This document shows, piece after piece, positions 10,672 through 21,668 of a DNA stretch of 64,000 nt. Under the pieces are notes generated by a model. It saw only the letters and a program-made list of their open reading frames with translations. It was not told the DNA's origin and did not search any database. The DNA is from Dillenia suffruticosa (Eukaryota > Streptophyta > Magnoliopsida > Dilleniales > Dilleniaceae): NCBI GenBank assembly GCA_033439265.1, contig JAVTVX010000012.1:299001-363000 (forward strand), in the 5' to 3' direction. Positions within the stretch are counted from its first letter, which is position 1; each line of letters begins with the position of its first letter. The translations under genes and the position numbers were made by a program.

Positions 10672-11775
10672 GCGGTGGGGACATGACGCGCTTCCTGTTT
10701 CCTGCCGGACTAGGACTCGACCACTGTTTCTAGACATCTTCCATAGCCATAAATTAAAAATATTTAATATATTAAATTTTACATGATCTAGCTTAGCTCA
10801 ATATTTATTTATTTTTTTATAAAAGATTACTTGATTTAAATAAAAATTAAATAATTTAAAATCAATTAAATATAGAAGGTAAAATTTTTTGCTTGACTCA
10901 TTCATTCTATATTGTATTACTCTTCTGTTTAGAAAAATTTTAATTGTAATTCATAATGGTAAGTGGTCTTCAATTGACTCATTGCATGTGTTTTAGACTG
11001 CCCAGCATGTCTCTTATTCAATTATTCTTCCTTTCTGACTTGGTTTTTTTTCAACTTTTTGACTATAAAGTATGGGATTTTTATTAATATCAAATTAAAT
11101 AAATTGATTAATATAGGAATTATTGGAAAGATTTTATGGTGAGCAGAAAAGCAAGCAAGCAAACAGACACAAGTCTTTTGGTATTGGTATAGGTATTGGA
11201 ATTCCAACTTTTCCGCGTACCATTTTTCCTTTTGTGAGGAAATTTATATCGAGGCTTCGAAACCTCGGACCGTTTGTGTGACTTTTTAAGTCCATTATTA
11301 TGATCTCTCCTTTCTTTGCAAGAAAATTCTTTCTTCAAGTCTTCTCGTCTTGCCTTCTTCCCACCCAGCCAGCTTAACTTTCCATTCTAGTTCCTCATTT
11401 CTATTAATTAATGTTCTTTCAAAAATATTGTACAGTTCTGATTCATTAAAATTATAATGAGATTTTTCGAATAAATCCCAACTAGCAAAATTATTTTGAC
11501 GTGAGAGGCAAAGAATGAAGTTGAAAAAAGGAATGAAAGACGGTGCCGACTAATGAATGTTATTTATACCATGAAAAGCATGTATATATAAATTTTTGTG
11601 TAGGTGGATAATTTTTCACCGATCGATATTTGTATTTCGTTTAATTAATTCGATCTAGGTATTGTGAGATCTATTAAAGGGTTGACTTTCTAAAATTCTT
11701 TTTTTTTTTATTTTTCGGGATTCAAATTCAAAATCTCTAATTAAAAAAGTAGATTGTCCGACCACAACTCATATA
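10672..11775. repeat. Duplicated NAC-upstream segment, copy B
   Basis: Partner of 1-1105 in the same orientation. It starts with GCGGTGGGGACATGACGCGC and stays closely matched to about 11600. The last part (about 11600-11775, equivalent to about 930-1105) is more divergent and includes a B-box-like GGATTCAAATTC next to a T-run, suggesting a decayed minus-strand SINE present before the duplication. Confidence 0.85.
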
Positions 11776-12014
11776 GAGAAAGCCAAAGAAAAGGGTTAGA
11801 TTGATTAACCAGTAATCTCCCATGCCTCTATAATTTTTGGCTTTTTTTTTTTTAACACTTTTCCAACCATTAGCTTGTATTCATTTATGTTGATGAGTGA
11901 ATTGCTTTCCACTGAGTTTATATGTTTCTGCTCTCAATACCGGTGATCATGTAAGTTCTAGCATGTCTTATCCGTCTTATCAATAATTTGGAACATGGGA
12001 TCAACTTTTACCAG

Positions 12015-12667
12015 AAGACATAATTCACTGGATAATATGGCTGCATTATTGCAGTAAGTACTTTGGATTTTTTTTTTTCTGTAACCAACTTTTAGAATCA
12101 TTGTTGATGTTTGGAAAACGAACTAAAAAGAGTGCAAATTTATTCACATCCCATATTCCTTTTTTGGAAAGGTGTCTCCTCGATGTGTACTTGGACCAGC
12201 ATTGTAGCTTCTATGATTTGATGATCAGTTGTTCCAAGTACATATCATTGTCTATGAATGTAAATTCAAGTTGTGTGGTTATTTTTAATCCACTTCCTTC
12301 TAAGCTTGACCAATTCATGCTTTTTGTGTACAATCAAAAAAAAAAAAAAAAGGCTCTTGCTTTGGTGCTGCTTTGGGTCCCAATTTTGTTTACATATGGT
12401 GCCTGTCATATTCCTTGGTTCCTACAATCCTTTGCAGAATTAAAATAAAGATCCTTTTTTTCCTTTTAAAAAATTCTAACTATTGATATGTCATGACACT
12501 ACAGGTTCTTACATGATGCCTATCCCCATCTGTCTAAATCCGAGGCAGGATATGACTTTTGGGACTATATGCATGGTCTTTTCAATTACCAATACTGGTG
12601 CTTTGTCGTGTCCTTGAGACAACTTCCATTTTATGACAGTGAAGTCGGATTTAAGCAACAGTCTTAA
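12015..12667 (+). other. Two exon-like segments, unidentified
   Basis: Segments 12015-12053 and 12505-12667 are bounded by good splice signals (TTTTACCAG, GTAAGTAC, ACTACAG) and join in phase to give RHNSLDNMAALLQ followed by FLHDAYPHLSKSEAGYDFW and about 35 further residues to a stop. The joined peptide looks protein-like but I recognise no family. More open sequence follows in other frames to about 12900, so this may be a broken gene. It could also be chance. Confidence 0.3.
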
Positions 12668-13530
12668 AGGTTGTGATTTGGCCCTTTCCAGAACATAGCT
12701 GCTAGCAGATGGCAATGTGGTTGTTCTGAGCTGAAATTGATATGGCCATGCTGGGTGGAGACTTTTATCCCTTGGGTTGCTTTCCTCGCAAAGCAAGCTC
12801 AACATATAGTAATCAAAAGCGTAACTTTCGGCTTCCTCAAACCCTATGTCTTGTAATTGTTAGTTCCTTCTTTTCTTTCCTGAATCTTCCTATCTCCCTT
12901 TCCAAATCTATACGCCCCGACTCCATCTCTGCATTGAAAAGAGACTACTCGGGTTGTGCGACTATATACTATTTTTATAGTAGCGTAGCTGATGGTGAAT
13001 TATTTTGTGAGTAACTTATTAGAGACTGAATAAAAATGAATATTTACGGTTCATGATTCGTGTCATGACTTAAGGAACTTGTGATAGTAACTTAGTTTCT
13101 GCTTTATTATATTTTATCATTAGAACCAAATTATGCATGCTGAGAAAACTGGGACCCTGGTCTGTGATGCTTGATCAAGGCATGTTACAAAATATTCAGA
13201 TGATTATTGCTGATTAAGTTTTTTGCTGTGAGCTTGGCATGATTCCATTACCTCGGATTCAGAATTGAGCAGCCCATTTTGCATGATCCTACTTTTATGG
13301 AAATGCAATGAGCATCTACATATGTTGTGAATTACGCTGAAAAATTAGCCAACCCTTTGTCTGCCCATTCCGTCACCTATGCTATGTTGTCCATCCACAA
13401 TTGATTATCAAATGCCTCCTTGTCGACCAGAACCTCAATCGCCAGCTGTTCTTTGTTATCTTTCTCTTCGGGACCTACTCAAGTTCATTTCCTTCAAAAG
13501 AACATGAATTTCAATTTCAACTCTACATTG

Positions 13531-13567
<37 letters not shown>

Positions 13568-14387
13568 ACCGACCAACCATAATTTACCAACCCATTTGAT
13601 TATGATGGTCTGGATTTGCTAACTAGGTTAATTAATTTAACCTATTGTTTATCTTTGTCTATACCCAATTTGGTCTAATCCTCCTATGATCATTAACCTC
13701 TAATGATTGAGTAGGTAAAGAGGCATACAGCTCTAATCTTACTGAATTCTAATCAAGACAAAAATCCAAATTTAGTTCGCTGTTCATGCAAGGTTAGAGT
13801 GAATTCTAATTCATAAAATGACAAAAGCATACGCAATGGTTCACATAATCACAAAATTAACAACTGTAGTTGAACAACTAGAAATTGAATGTTCTAACAT
13901 ATTCTGGAACTTTAAGACGCTCATCTATTCGGGAATGCAAATCATGTGCACCTCGATTACATTGTGTGACAACAAGAGAATGATCAGAACTGACAAGAAT
14001 AGGCATAGGCATGGTCTTAGTGATTACTGTGCCATGTGATCCCAATTCTCTGTATTAAGGTCATATTCGTATGCTGACTAGAAAAATGCTGCCATTTCTC
14101 TGTAATGTTTCTCTCTTGCTCAAATGAAAGCTAGCATGGATTCCCAAAGAGATAAGAATAACATATACTACCTAGTGTCTCCTTGTCTCCCCCTCACATT
14201 TTACCAACTGTTCCAACCTCCATCCTTTCCTAATCCAAATAATTTGAATAGATTTAGTAACATACACAAAATTTATGTGTCTTACTCCCAAATCACATCG
14301 TATAATGAAAACATGGCCTAGATTTTTGGCCTCTAAAAGATTTTATCTTGAAAATAACTAGTCTATTCTTCATTGGTTCCAATGATT
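12668..14387. other. Spacer; no clear gene
   Basis: Contains a CT microsatellite at about 13533-13564 and only short open frames without recognisable motifs. Some frames just after 12668 may belong to the putative broken gene to the left. Confidence 0.35.
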
Positions 14388-14472
14388 TTTTTTTTTTACA
14401 CAAGAATTCGAGCCCTAGATCTTAGGGTTGAGGAAGGGGGATTGTAACTACCAACCTGTCCACTTGAGGACA
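14388..14472 (-). mobile_element. Truncated tRNA-type SINE with target duplication
   Basis: An 85-bp insert lies between CCAATGATT copies (14379-14387 and 14473-14481). It starts with a T-run, so it reads on the minus strand: A-box-like GGTTGGTAGTTACA, B-box-like GGGCTCGAATTC, then CTTGTGTAA and an A-run. It is about 400 bp upstream of the DUF241 gene. Confidence 0.75.
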
Positions 14473-14875
14473 CCAATGATTAATTAATCAAGAAAGTATT
14501 AGTTGCCATCCATTCTTGGTATTCGGATTATTATATGAATGAGGTGAATGGTGTCATTGATGATTGAGGAGGCAAGGAGGCACATAGTACCACCAGGTTG
14601 TACCTACTATTTAAACAATTTGATTCTCACCCAAAATTTTATCATCCTACATTGTTGCGTGGCTCATGATCACAGAATTAAAGATAATATTTGGGATTGC
14701 AGGTGTTGGCTGACATTGTAACAAGATTGACAAAGGAGAAGGTTCTCCCACATGGGCTTCTCACATGTTTGATTCTTTTGATTTATACATATATATGCAC
14801 TAAGCCCTCCCCATTGTCCTTCAAGTCTATTCTGCCTCTCATTGAATTCTTGGATTTCAGAACAAACTGACAACA

Positions 14876-15793
14876 ATGGCAAAGTCATCTTTTTTGAATG
14901 CAACCAGTTTCCCTTTAAGATCTATAAGCTTACCATCTAGGTTGCATCCTAATTCTCATAAGATTGAAGCTAAGTTAAACAAGGTAAAGGCCTGCGAGAA
15001 GTCATTTCTCTTAGCTCCCGTACAAGTTGAGACCACTAAGGATGGCTTGGTTCAGCTTGCAGAGTTATACAATTGCATTGAAGGCTTCTTTAACTCACCT
15101 TCAAACCAACAAGCTCTTTGCCAGCAACGTGAAAAGCTCGTAGATGAGGCTCTTGATGCATCGGTTGCTTTCTTGGACACATGCGATGCTGCAAGGGACT
15201 TGCTGTCAAAGTTGAAAGAGTACGTACAAGATGTTCAATTGGCCTTGAGAAGAGGTCAATATCCGAGAATTGAGAGCAAAGTTAGTGCCTATCTTTGCTT
15301 CAAAAAGAAAATGAAGAAAGATTTCTCCAAATGCCTTAGACCCCTGAAACATATGGAAAGGAAAATGCAATCTTCACCAGCTCTCTTAGACTTTGATGAT
15401 CATGATATGTTAATGGTGGTCAAAGTGCTTCGAGAAGTAAAAATGATCACCATCTCTATTTTTCGATCTCTAGTGCTATCCTTGACAGTGCCCGAGAAGA
15501 AGGTAAAGCTGGGTGGCTGGCCATTGATTTCAAAACTGATACATACAGCTTCATTTCCTCTTGAGAATGATCAAAGGAATAATGCCAATGAAGTTGAGAG
15601 GGCACATGCTGCTCTTTGTTCACTACTAGAGCAATTTCAAGGCATCAATGGTGGTGAAGTTGATACACAAGTAGCTAAGATAAAGTTACAGGCTCTTGAG
15701 ATGAGCATTGAAGGGCTTCAAGTTGGATTGGATAGTATGCGAAGATGTTTGGTTCAAAATAGAGTCTCTCTTCTCAACATCCTCACCAACTAG
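14876..15793 (+). CDS. DUF241 family protein, copy 1
   Basis: A single uninterrupted frame of 305 residues. The N-terminus has the family signature of a basic Ser-rich start followed by RSISLPSRLHPNSHKIEAKL, and the body is a mostly helical DUF241 domain with LYNCIEGFFNSP, SVAFLDTCDAARDLLSKLKE and KKKMKKDFSKCLRPL segments. The C-terminus ends in a heptad-like helix (IEGLQVGLDSMRRCLVQNRVS). Lack of introns is normal for this family. Members are plant-specific and their biochemical role is not established; no transmembrane segment or signal peptide is apparent. A second, more diverged copy lies about 6 kb downstream in the same orientation. Confidence 0.9.
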   Translation: MAKSSFLNATSFPLRSISLPSRLHPNSHKIEAKLNKVKACEKSFLLAPVQVETTKDGLVQLAELYNCIEGFFNSPSNQQALCQQREKLVDEALDASVAFLDTCDAARDLLSKLKEYVQDVQLALRRGQYPRIESKVSAYLCFKKKMKKDFSKCLRPLKHMERKMQSSPALLDFDDHDMLMVVKVLREVKMITISIFRSLVLSLTVPEKKVKLGGWPLISKLIHTASFPLENDQRNNANEVERAHAALCSLLEQFQGINGGEVDTQVAKIKLQALEMSIEGLQVGLDSMRRCLVQNRVSLLNILTN

Positions 15794-16565
15794 TTTTTCC
15801 ACGGGACACCTTCTATATCTCGAACAAAATTGGAGATATTCCATGCTAGTTTTGTACAAAATGCAAGTGTATACACTATATTATGAGATTAAATCAATTA
15901 CTTTCCTTAGTTTTCAGAATATTTTCTTCACCTTTTTTTTTTTCCTTTCATGAAAACCATATGTAAAGTGATATAAAAAATGAAAATAATCGAAATCTAG
16001 ATATTTTTTGATGGATGTGAACATTATATATATATGTATATATATATATGTATATATTTTCATAATCTATTATGTTTTACTAAAATTCTGATGAGAATTA
16101 ATATATTGAAAACTAGACACCCATATCATTTCAAAGACATCATAAGACGAGGCCCTCATAGTCATACTTAGAAGGCGTAATAACAATCATCACTAATGGC
16201 AATATTGACAAGTATTCGAATTGTCTCAAGGGATTTGGACATGTTACATAAGGACTTCAAGATTTTTCCAAGTCGGACGTGAAAGCAATGCCTGAGGCAA
16301 CAACAATGCTCTTGGTACACGCATTTTACATTCGTAGAAAAAATGGATTTGGAATTTTCGCAAATTATTTTTTTAGCCAAAGACAAAGAAGTAACCTGCA
16401 TCTGCTTGGGCAAAGAAAATAAGATCATTCGTAAAGAACAACCTTAGGTTCCGACTGATCTCAAAATCCATTGTCTGAAATAAATATGAAGACACCAAGT
16501 CCGGAGGTGTGGATGAAGAGGTAACAGGAAACATGATTACTGTTGGACCGGCTCTGATATTTCTA
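15794..16565. other. DUF241 3' flank; no gene
   Basis: Includes the probable 3' UTR, an AT dinucleotide patch near 16025-16055, and sequence that may be leftover internal sequence of the LTR element that follows. Confidence 0.35.
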
Positions 16566-17912
16566 TGTTGGAAGGAGAAAAAGAGCAGGTAATAAAAAAG
16601 AGGATTTTTTCAAACAAATACTTAAGTTTATATTAGAAAAATGGAGATCTTAAAAAATAATCATGAATAAATACCACTTAAAACTTTTATTCTTTTTTAG
16701 AGTGACTCTCAACTCTTATTAGAGTAACTCTCAATTCTTATTTGAATACATAACATGCCACCTATATAAAACCAATATATTATTCTAAAATTTATTAATA
16801 TGTTAAGAAATATATCGAAAAATCTCACATGACTCTTTGAAAATCACTTTATGATTTTTTGAAATTTACTTAAATGATTCTTTATTTTTTCCATGTCATA
16901 AATTTTAAATTATTTCAACATTCATCTCTTAATTTAGAATTTATATTTTACCGTGAATCACCGATACATTTTCCTTACTTATAGTCTCTTCAGATTCTTT
17001 TTTCTTCGATCTTCATCTTTAATTTTTGCAATTCTTCCATGACTTTATATAATTTTCTTTCACTCACATTTTTAATGACAATATTGTAAAATCATTTCAA
17101 ATATTTGGTAAAGTCGCTTCATTTTCAATATATTTCTTTGCATATGTTTTGACTCTATATTGTTCATATCTTCCATATTTGTCTTCAAATATCACATTTA
17201 TAATAAAATCTGGTAAATGATGTGAACCAAACTTTGCACATATATACAATTTAACTTTTCAAGTAACATCTTAAATATTGTTTTAAATTATATAGTCACG
17301 ACGACAGTAGATTCTTTATTCTCCATTTTTCAAAACTTTTTCTTTGTGAAATCTTTCTCACGACTTATAATTTCTTAACAGATTCTCTTTTCTTCAAATC
17401 TGGAGATTTATCAACGGATTTTTTGTATTTCTTTTAAAAATCCAGAGATGCTAACACATATACATAACTTTTTCTTCTTTGATCCTAGGAGACAGCAACC
17501 TAAACACAACCTCAATCTTGCTCTGATACACTTTGTTGGAGTGGCTCTCAAACCACTTTGTTGGAAGGAGAAGAAGAGCAAATAATGAAAAAGAGGATTT
17601 TTCAAACAAATATTTAAGATTATACTAGGAAGAAGGAGATTTTAAAAATAATCATGAATAGCACTACATAAAATTTTCACTCTTTTTTAGAGTGACTCTC
17701 CACTCTTATTAGAGTGACTTTTTACTCTTATTTGAATACATAATATGACCACCTATATATAGAACTAATACCTTATTATAGAGTTTATTAATATGTTAAG
17801 AGACACATTGAAAAACTTTACATGAATTTTTGGAAATCACTTTATGGCTCTTTGAAATTCACTCATGTTACTCTTTATTTCTCCATATCATAAATTTTAA
17901 ATTATTCTAACA
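16566..17912 (-). mobile_element. Small LTR element, two LTRs, no coding capacity
   Basis: Two direct repeats of about 355 bp, 16566-16920 and 17559-17912, both start TGTTGGAAGGAG and end in CA (TTTCAACA and TTCTAACA). The 638-bp interior has no protein. Reading on the minus strand, a TATCAGAGC primer-site sequence lies close inside the right LTR (about 17518-17530). A similar TATCAGAGC also lies just outside the left LTR (about 16551-16560), and no matching 5-bp target duplication is seen. This looks like a non-coding LTR derivative that has gone through LTR-LTR recombination. Confidence 0.75.
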
Positions 17913-17944
17913 ATGGCTTTGATCTACAAAAATCTAATTTCTGT

Positions 17945-18688
17945 CACTACTAGAAAATAGACCTTCAGTGACGAAAAATTACCGGCGGAAAAAATTCCTT
18001 TGCTAATAACGACAGATTTCCGACGGAATACCGTTAGACAAAATACCAAGCGATTTGTGACGTCTCTGTAGTGGTCAACAATAAAAAAAAAAAAAAAAAA
18101 TTATAAACTTATCAGCGACGAATTACCGACGGATAATCGACGGAAAAATTAGTGACGGATTACCGACGGAAAATTTAGCGACAGATTACCGACGGATTTT
18201 TTTAATTTTTTTTTTAATTTTAATTTTTCTTTAATTAATAATTCTTTTTATTTTTTTATTTTATTTTGTAGAAGAATAATATTATTTTATTATTTTATTT
18301 TAGCTTAAAATAAAATAATTTTATTATTTTATAATAAATTATTATTTTTTATTATTTTTTATTATTAAAAAATATGAGATAAATAATAAGTTAAAAAAAA
18401 AATAAACAAGATCAAGATTTTTGCTTGGTCCAGTGGTGGAGGCGTAGTGATCATTTCCCTAGGTCGCGGGTTCGAAGGTCACGGTTGTATATGGAGGGAA
18501 TTCTGAAAGAATAAAAGATGCTTTGTGTGAGTTTATGTTTTTTGATTTTTTTTTCAATTTTTTTTTCTTTTTTTAAATCAACAACGAAAAAAATAGAAAA
18601 AATTCATTGCTGATATCCTTTTTATCGACAAAAAATGGATTTTTAGCGACGGATTTTTTCGTCACTGAAAGTCTTTTTTCTGGTAGTA
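17945..18688. mobile_element. Non-autonomous CACTA element
   Basis: The left end CACTACTAGAAAATAGACC matches, inverted, the right end GTCTTTTTTCTGGTAGTA, and the inner parts CTTCAGTGACG and CGTCACTGAAAG also pair. A 3-bp duplication TGT flanks it (17942-17944 and 18689-18691). Subterminal motifs such as ACCGACGGA are repeated between 18115 and 18200, as in CACTA elements. No transposase is present. A tRNA-like stretch lies inside at about 18425-18500. Confidence 0.8.
18425..18500 (+). mobile_element. tRNA-like (SINE head) segment inside CACTA element
   Basis: TGGTCCAGTGGTGGAGGC resembles a tRNA A box and CGCGGGTTCGAAGGTC a B box, spaced as in a tRNA-derived promoter. It does not fold as an evident intact tRNA and has no clear A-tail, so it is best read as a captured or decayed SINE head. 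Confidence 0.45.
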
Positions 18689-18691
18689 TGT

Positions 18692-19620
18692 AGAGTATGT
18701 CTTATTGAGATTTGTCGTAGATTTTCTTCATCACCACGGATACCCTCCTGCCCTTCTGCACCAAACTATATTATCCAAAAACCACCCAACAACCTTTTCA
18801 TAACCACCAATAATTTCTTTTAATTATTTTTTCCTTAAATTTCTGTTTTCAGTGTTTTTTGCAAATATTCCCGTTTCTTACTTTCAAGAATTGAGAGAAA
18901 AATCTAAAAGATAGTAGAATATTATGTATAAAAAAGATAACATAAAATTTTAATGTAGTTATTTATATTATAATAATAATAATAATTTAAAAAATGGATG
19001 AAACACATATGGTATGCAAGGCCAGGCCCAATGTGTGCCCGACCTATTGCTTCCTGTTGGCAGGCGGGAACCGCAAAGTGCAAACCCTAGTTTAAGGAGA
19101 AGGAATCGTGGGAACTTCCCAACTTCCGGAAACCACTGAAAGAAGAAGGAGAAGAAACTTGGTCTAGGGCGTCTAACTTTGGCGACATCTCATTGTTGTT
19201 GTTCCTGCAATTATTGACAACGTACCTTATTTCTTGTTCCGAGGATCAGATTTTTGTTCCAGGAAAGAATCATGAATAGATGGGAATTTGAGCCTGCAAG
19301 TAGTTCCATGATGGATTTAGTTAATAATAAAACAAAGGGGTCCCATATTTCATGCCTTTGCTCTGTCCATTGGAAATCTAAGTAGTCATTTATGGTGTCT
19401 TCCAATTTTCACCTGCATTACATCCCTGCTAAATTTGCCCCCTTTGCATGAGAACTCCTCTGTTCCGTTCATCCTAAGACTACAGGTGGATGGGCCAAAT
19501 CACTGCAACAACTTAGATGTCTCAACAATTTGCTCTTAAAATCAATAAATTAGTTATCGAAAATTGTTCGACCCAAAAAAAGAAAGAATGGTTGAACTGA
19601 AATTGGATTTCTTTTGGCAA

Positions 19621-19654
<34 letters not shown>

Positions 19655-19856
19655 ACATATCAGTGATCCCATGTTATCTACTTAATAAAAGAAGAAACTA
19701 TTTAAATGTATATTTGCCATATGGTCTTGCTAGAAAAAATTAGGCAGGTGAATTGTTTCTTTTCCTCGTGCATTTTGGACTCAAAAATCATGGGCTAGCC
19801 CATTTTCTTGGAGGGCGAGAGATAGGGTCCAGATAAAAATTTTTGGCCCAACTTAC
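18692..19856. other. Spacer; no gene seen
   Basis: Contains a CT/CA microsatellite at about 19620-19655. No supported coding sequence. Confidence 0.35.
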
Positions 19857-20081
19857 CTTTTTTTTTTTTTTTTTTGGTATCATAGTTTAACCATCACTCA
19901 TTATCTGAAGTTCACTCATTATCTGAAGTTTCATCTCGATTAACCTGAATCGACAATTACAGGGCCTACTTTGTGAGAATGAGTTTTCTAACATTATTTT
20001 TTCCGTGTACAGGAAGAGTTGAACTCCTGACCTCATTAAGGGACGAAAGTATCCATTTCACCTATATCAACAAGTGTTGAT
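19857..20081 (-). mobile_element. SINE with 12-bp target duplication
   Basis: A 225-bp insert starts after a near-identical pair GGCCCAACTTAC (19845-19856) and GGCCCAATTTAC (20082-20093). It begins with a T-run, so its A-tail is on the minus strand, and a B-box-like GGAGTTCAACTC is present. It contains an 18-bp direct repeat, CACTCATTATCTGAAGTT, twice in tandem at about 19893-19929. Confidence 0.75.
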
Positions 20082-20093
20082 GGCCCAATTTAC

Positions 20094-21668
20094 TACCGAT
20101 CCGCACAGGCTACTTCTTGTTTTTTCCTATTACTATTTTCTTCAGAAAAAGAAAAAAAAATGATATTATAAATTTATATCAAGAGAATAAAATACAATAT
20201 GTAACCAGGATTATAATTAAAAAACAGGAGTTATAATTATTAAGGAAATAAATTATATATATATAATTTTTTTTTTTATCTCAACCAACACTTCCTCTCG
20301 CCGCGGAAAAAAACCTAGGTGATACTCTATCATCAAGCAACCGACTGTACCCAAAAAAAAAATAAAAATAAATAATAATAATAAAATTCAAGCAACTGAT
20401 GAATAATGCTGCAGAGGTCCTTTTTAAGGCCATAATAAACTACGTAAGTGGCATTTTCTTGAGAAATACGGATGCATGCTACAAGCAGCTTACTGAGCTG
20501 ACATAAGTGACTTTTATTTGACAGACAAGAAGCTTTATTTGGAGAATTCAAAAATATTGATTTGTGAGTAAATAGAACACAGATATTTTTTTTTGGTCAC
20601 TTCAGTTTTTATTATAACCTTACATGACAATTTTAATTAATGGAGGACAAAAACTCATGAAAAATGACATGAACATGAAATTTAGTATTCTTATCTAATT
20701 ATTGAAGTGTATTCAAATTATAATTGATAAATGTTTTTCTTCTTGACATTTTAACAGAATTGTGATGGGATTCACCTCGCAACACCCAGCGGCGGCTGCT
20801 AAGCCAATTAAAAATACAAAATTTCATAATTCAAGAAGGTTTTTATAGTTTTACTCAAAAAAAAAAAAAAAAAAGTAACAACGATGGTCTCCTCCGCCTA
20901 GGAATGCTGTAAATGAAGATTGTTACTCTTATAAAAAAAGAAAGCAATCCAATCGAAAGCGCCCTCGTGGGTATAAGATTTTTGAGGAGATTAGAAGAAA
21001 AATAAAAGTCAATACTTTAGCACAAAATCCATTGCACGTGGGGCAGCATACACCTACGTGTATTACGATTACAAATTATTAATCAGGTTTGAACCTTTTA
21101 TTTATTTCTTGATCCCTGTTTAATGTTTTGCAAGTCCTAAAGGAGACTGAACTAAGGATGCCACTCGTGCACATCCTCTGCATATAATATCTTCACCCCC
21201 TTTTCTTTAATCACTCCATCTTCCAAACCCCATTTCAAAATACATTTTCTTGATCTCTCCAGATCTCCATCTCTACAAACTTCGCATAGAAAATTAGGGT
21301 TTTGTTGGGTGACTCATTCTATTTATATTATATAGTAACCGACTTTTTCGTGGCTTGAACCTTGGATAAGTGTGGTGTTTTGTGGGACAATCTCCGAAAT
21401 TGGGGAGATGAATCTAGATTTATCTAAGGATACTCCATGCCCCCATTCCACAACCATATGGTTAGTTTAAGATTTAATGTGTACATTTATGTTGGTAGAA
21501 GTTGTGACAACATTAGCATTGTCTATGGAAAAGTCCCCTCTGGCTTCACATGCTCTTCACATTGACGATAGACTCTAAGATTCCTCTTGTTCCCTTAACA
21601 CCTTTTCTCTTTCTTAATCTAGATTATAAATCTAGAGAGCATTACACATTCAACACCATCTCCAAACA
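20094..21668. other. Spacer upstream of DUF241 copy 2
   Basis: Mostly A/T-rich with several A-runs. A TATA-like TCTATTTATATTATATAG lies at about 21318-21335, roughly 340 bp before the ATG. No coding sequence seen. Confidence 0.35.

Noticed and set aside
18425-18500. Possible functional tRNA gene
   Set aside because: A and B boxes are present, but no convincing acceptor-stem pairing or anticodon arm could be drawn; a SINE head is more likely.
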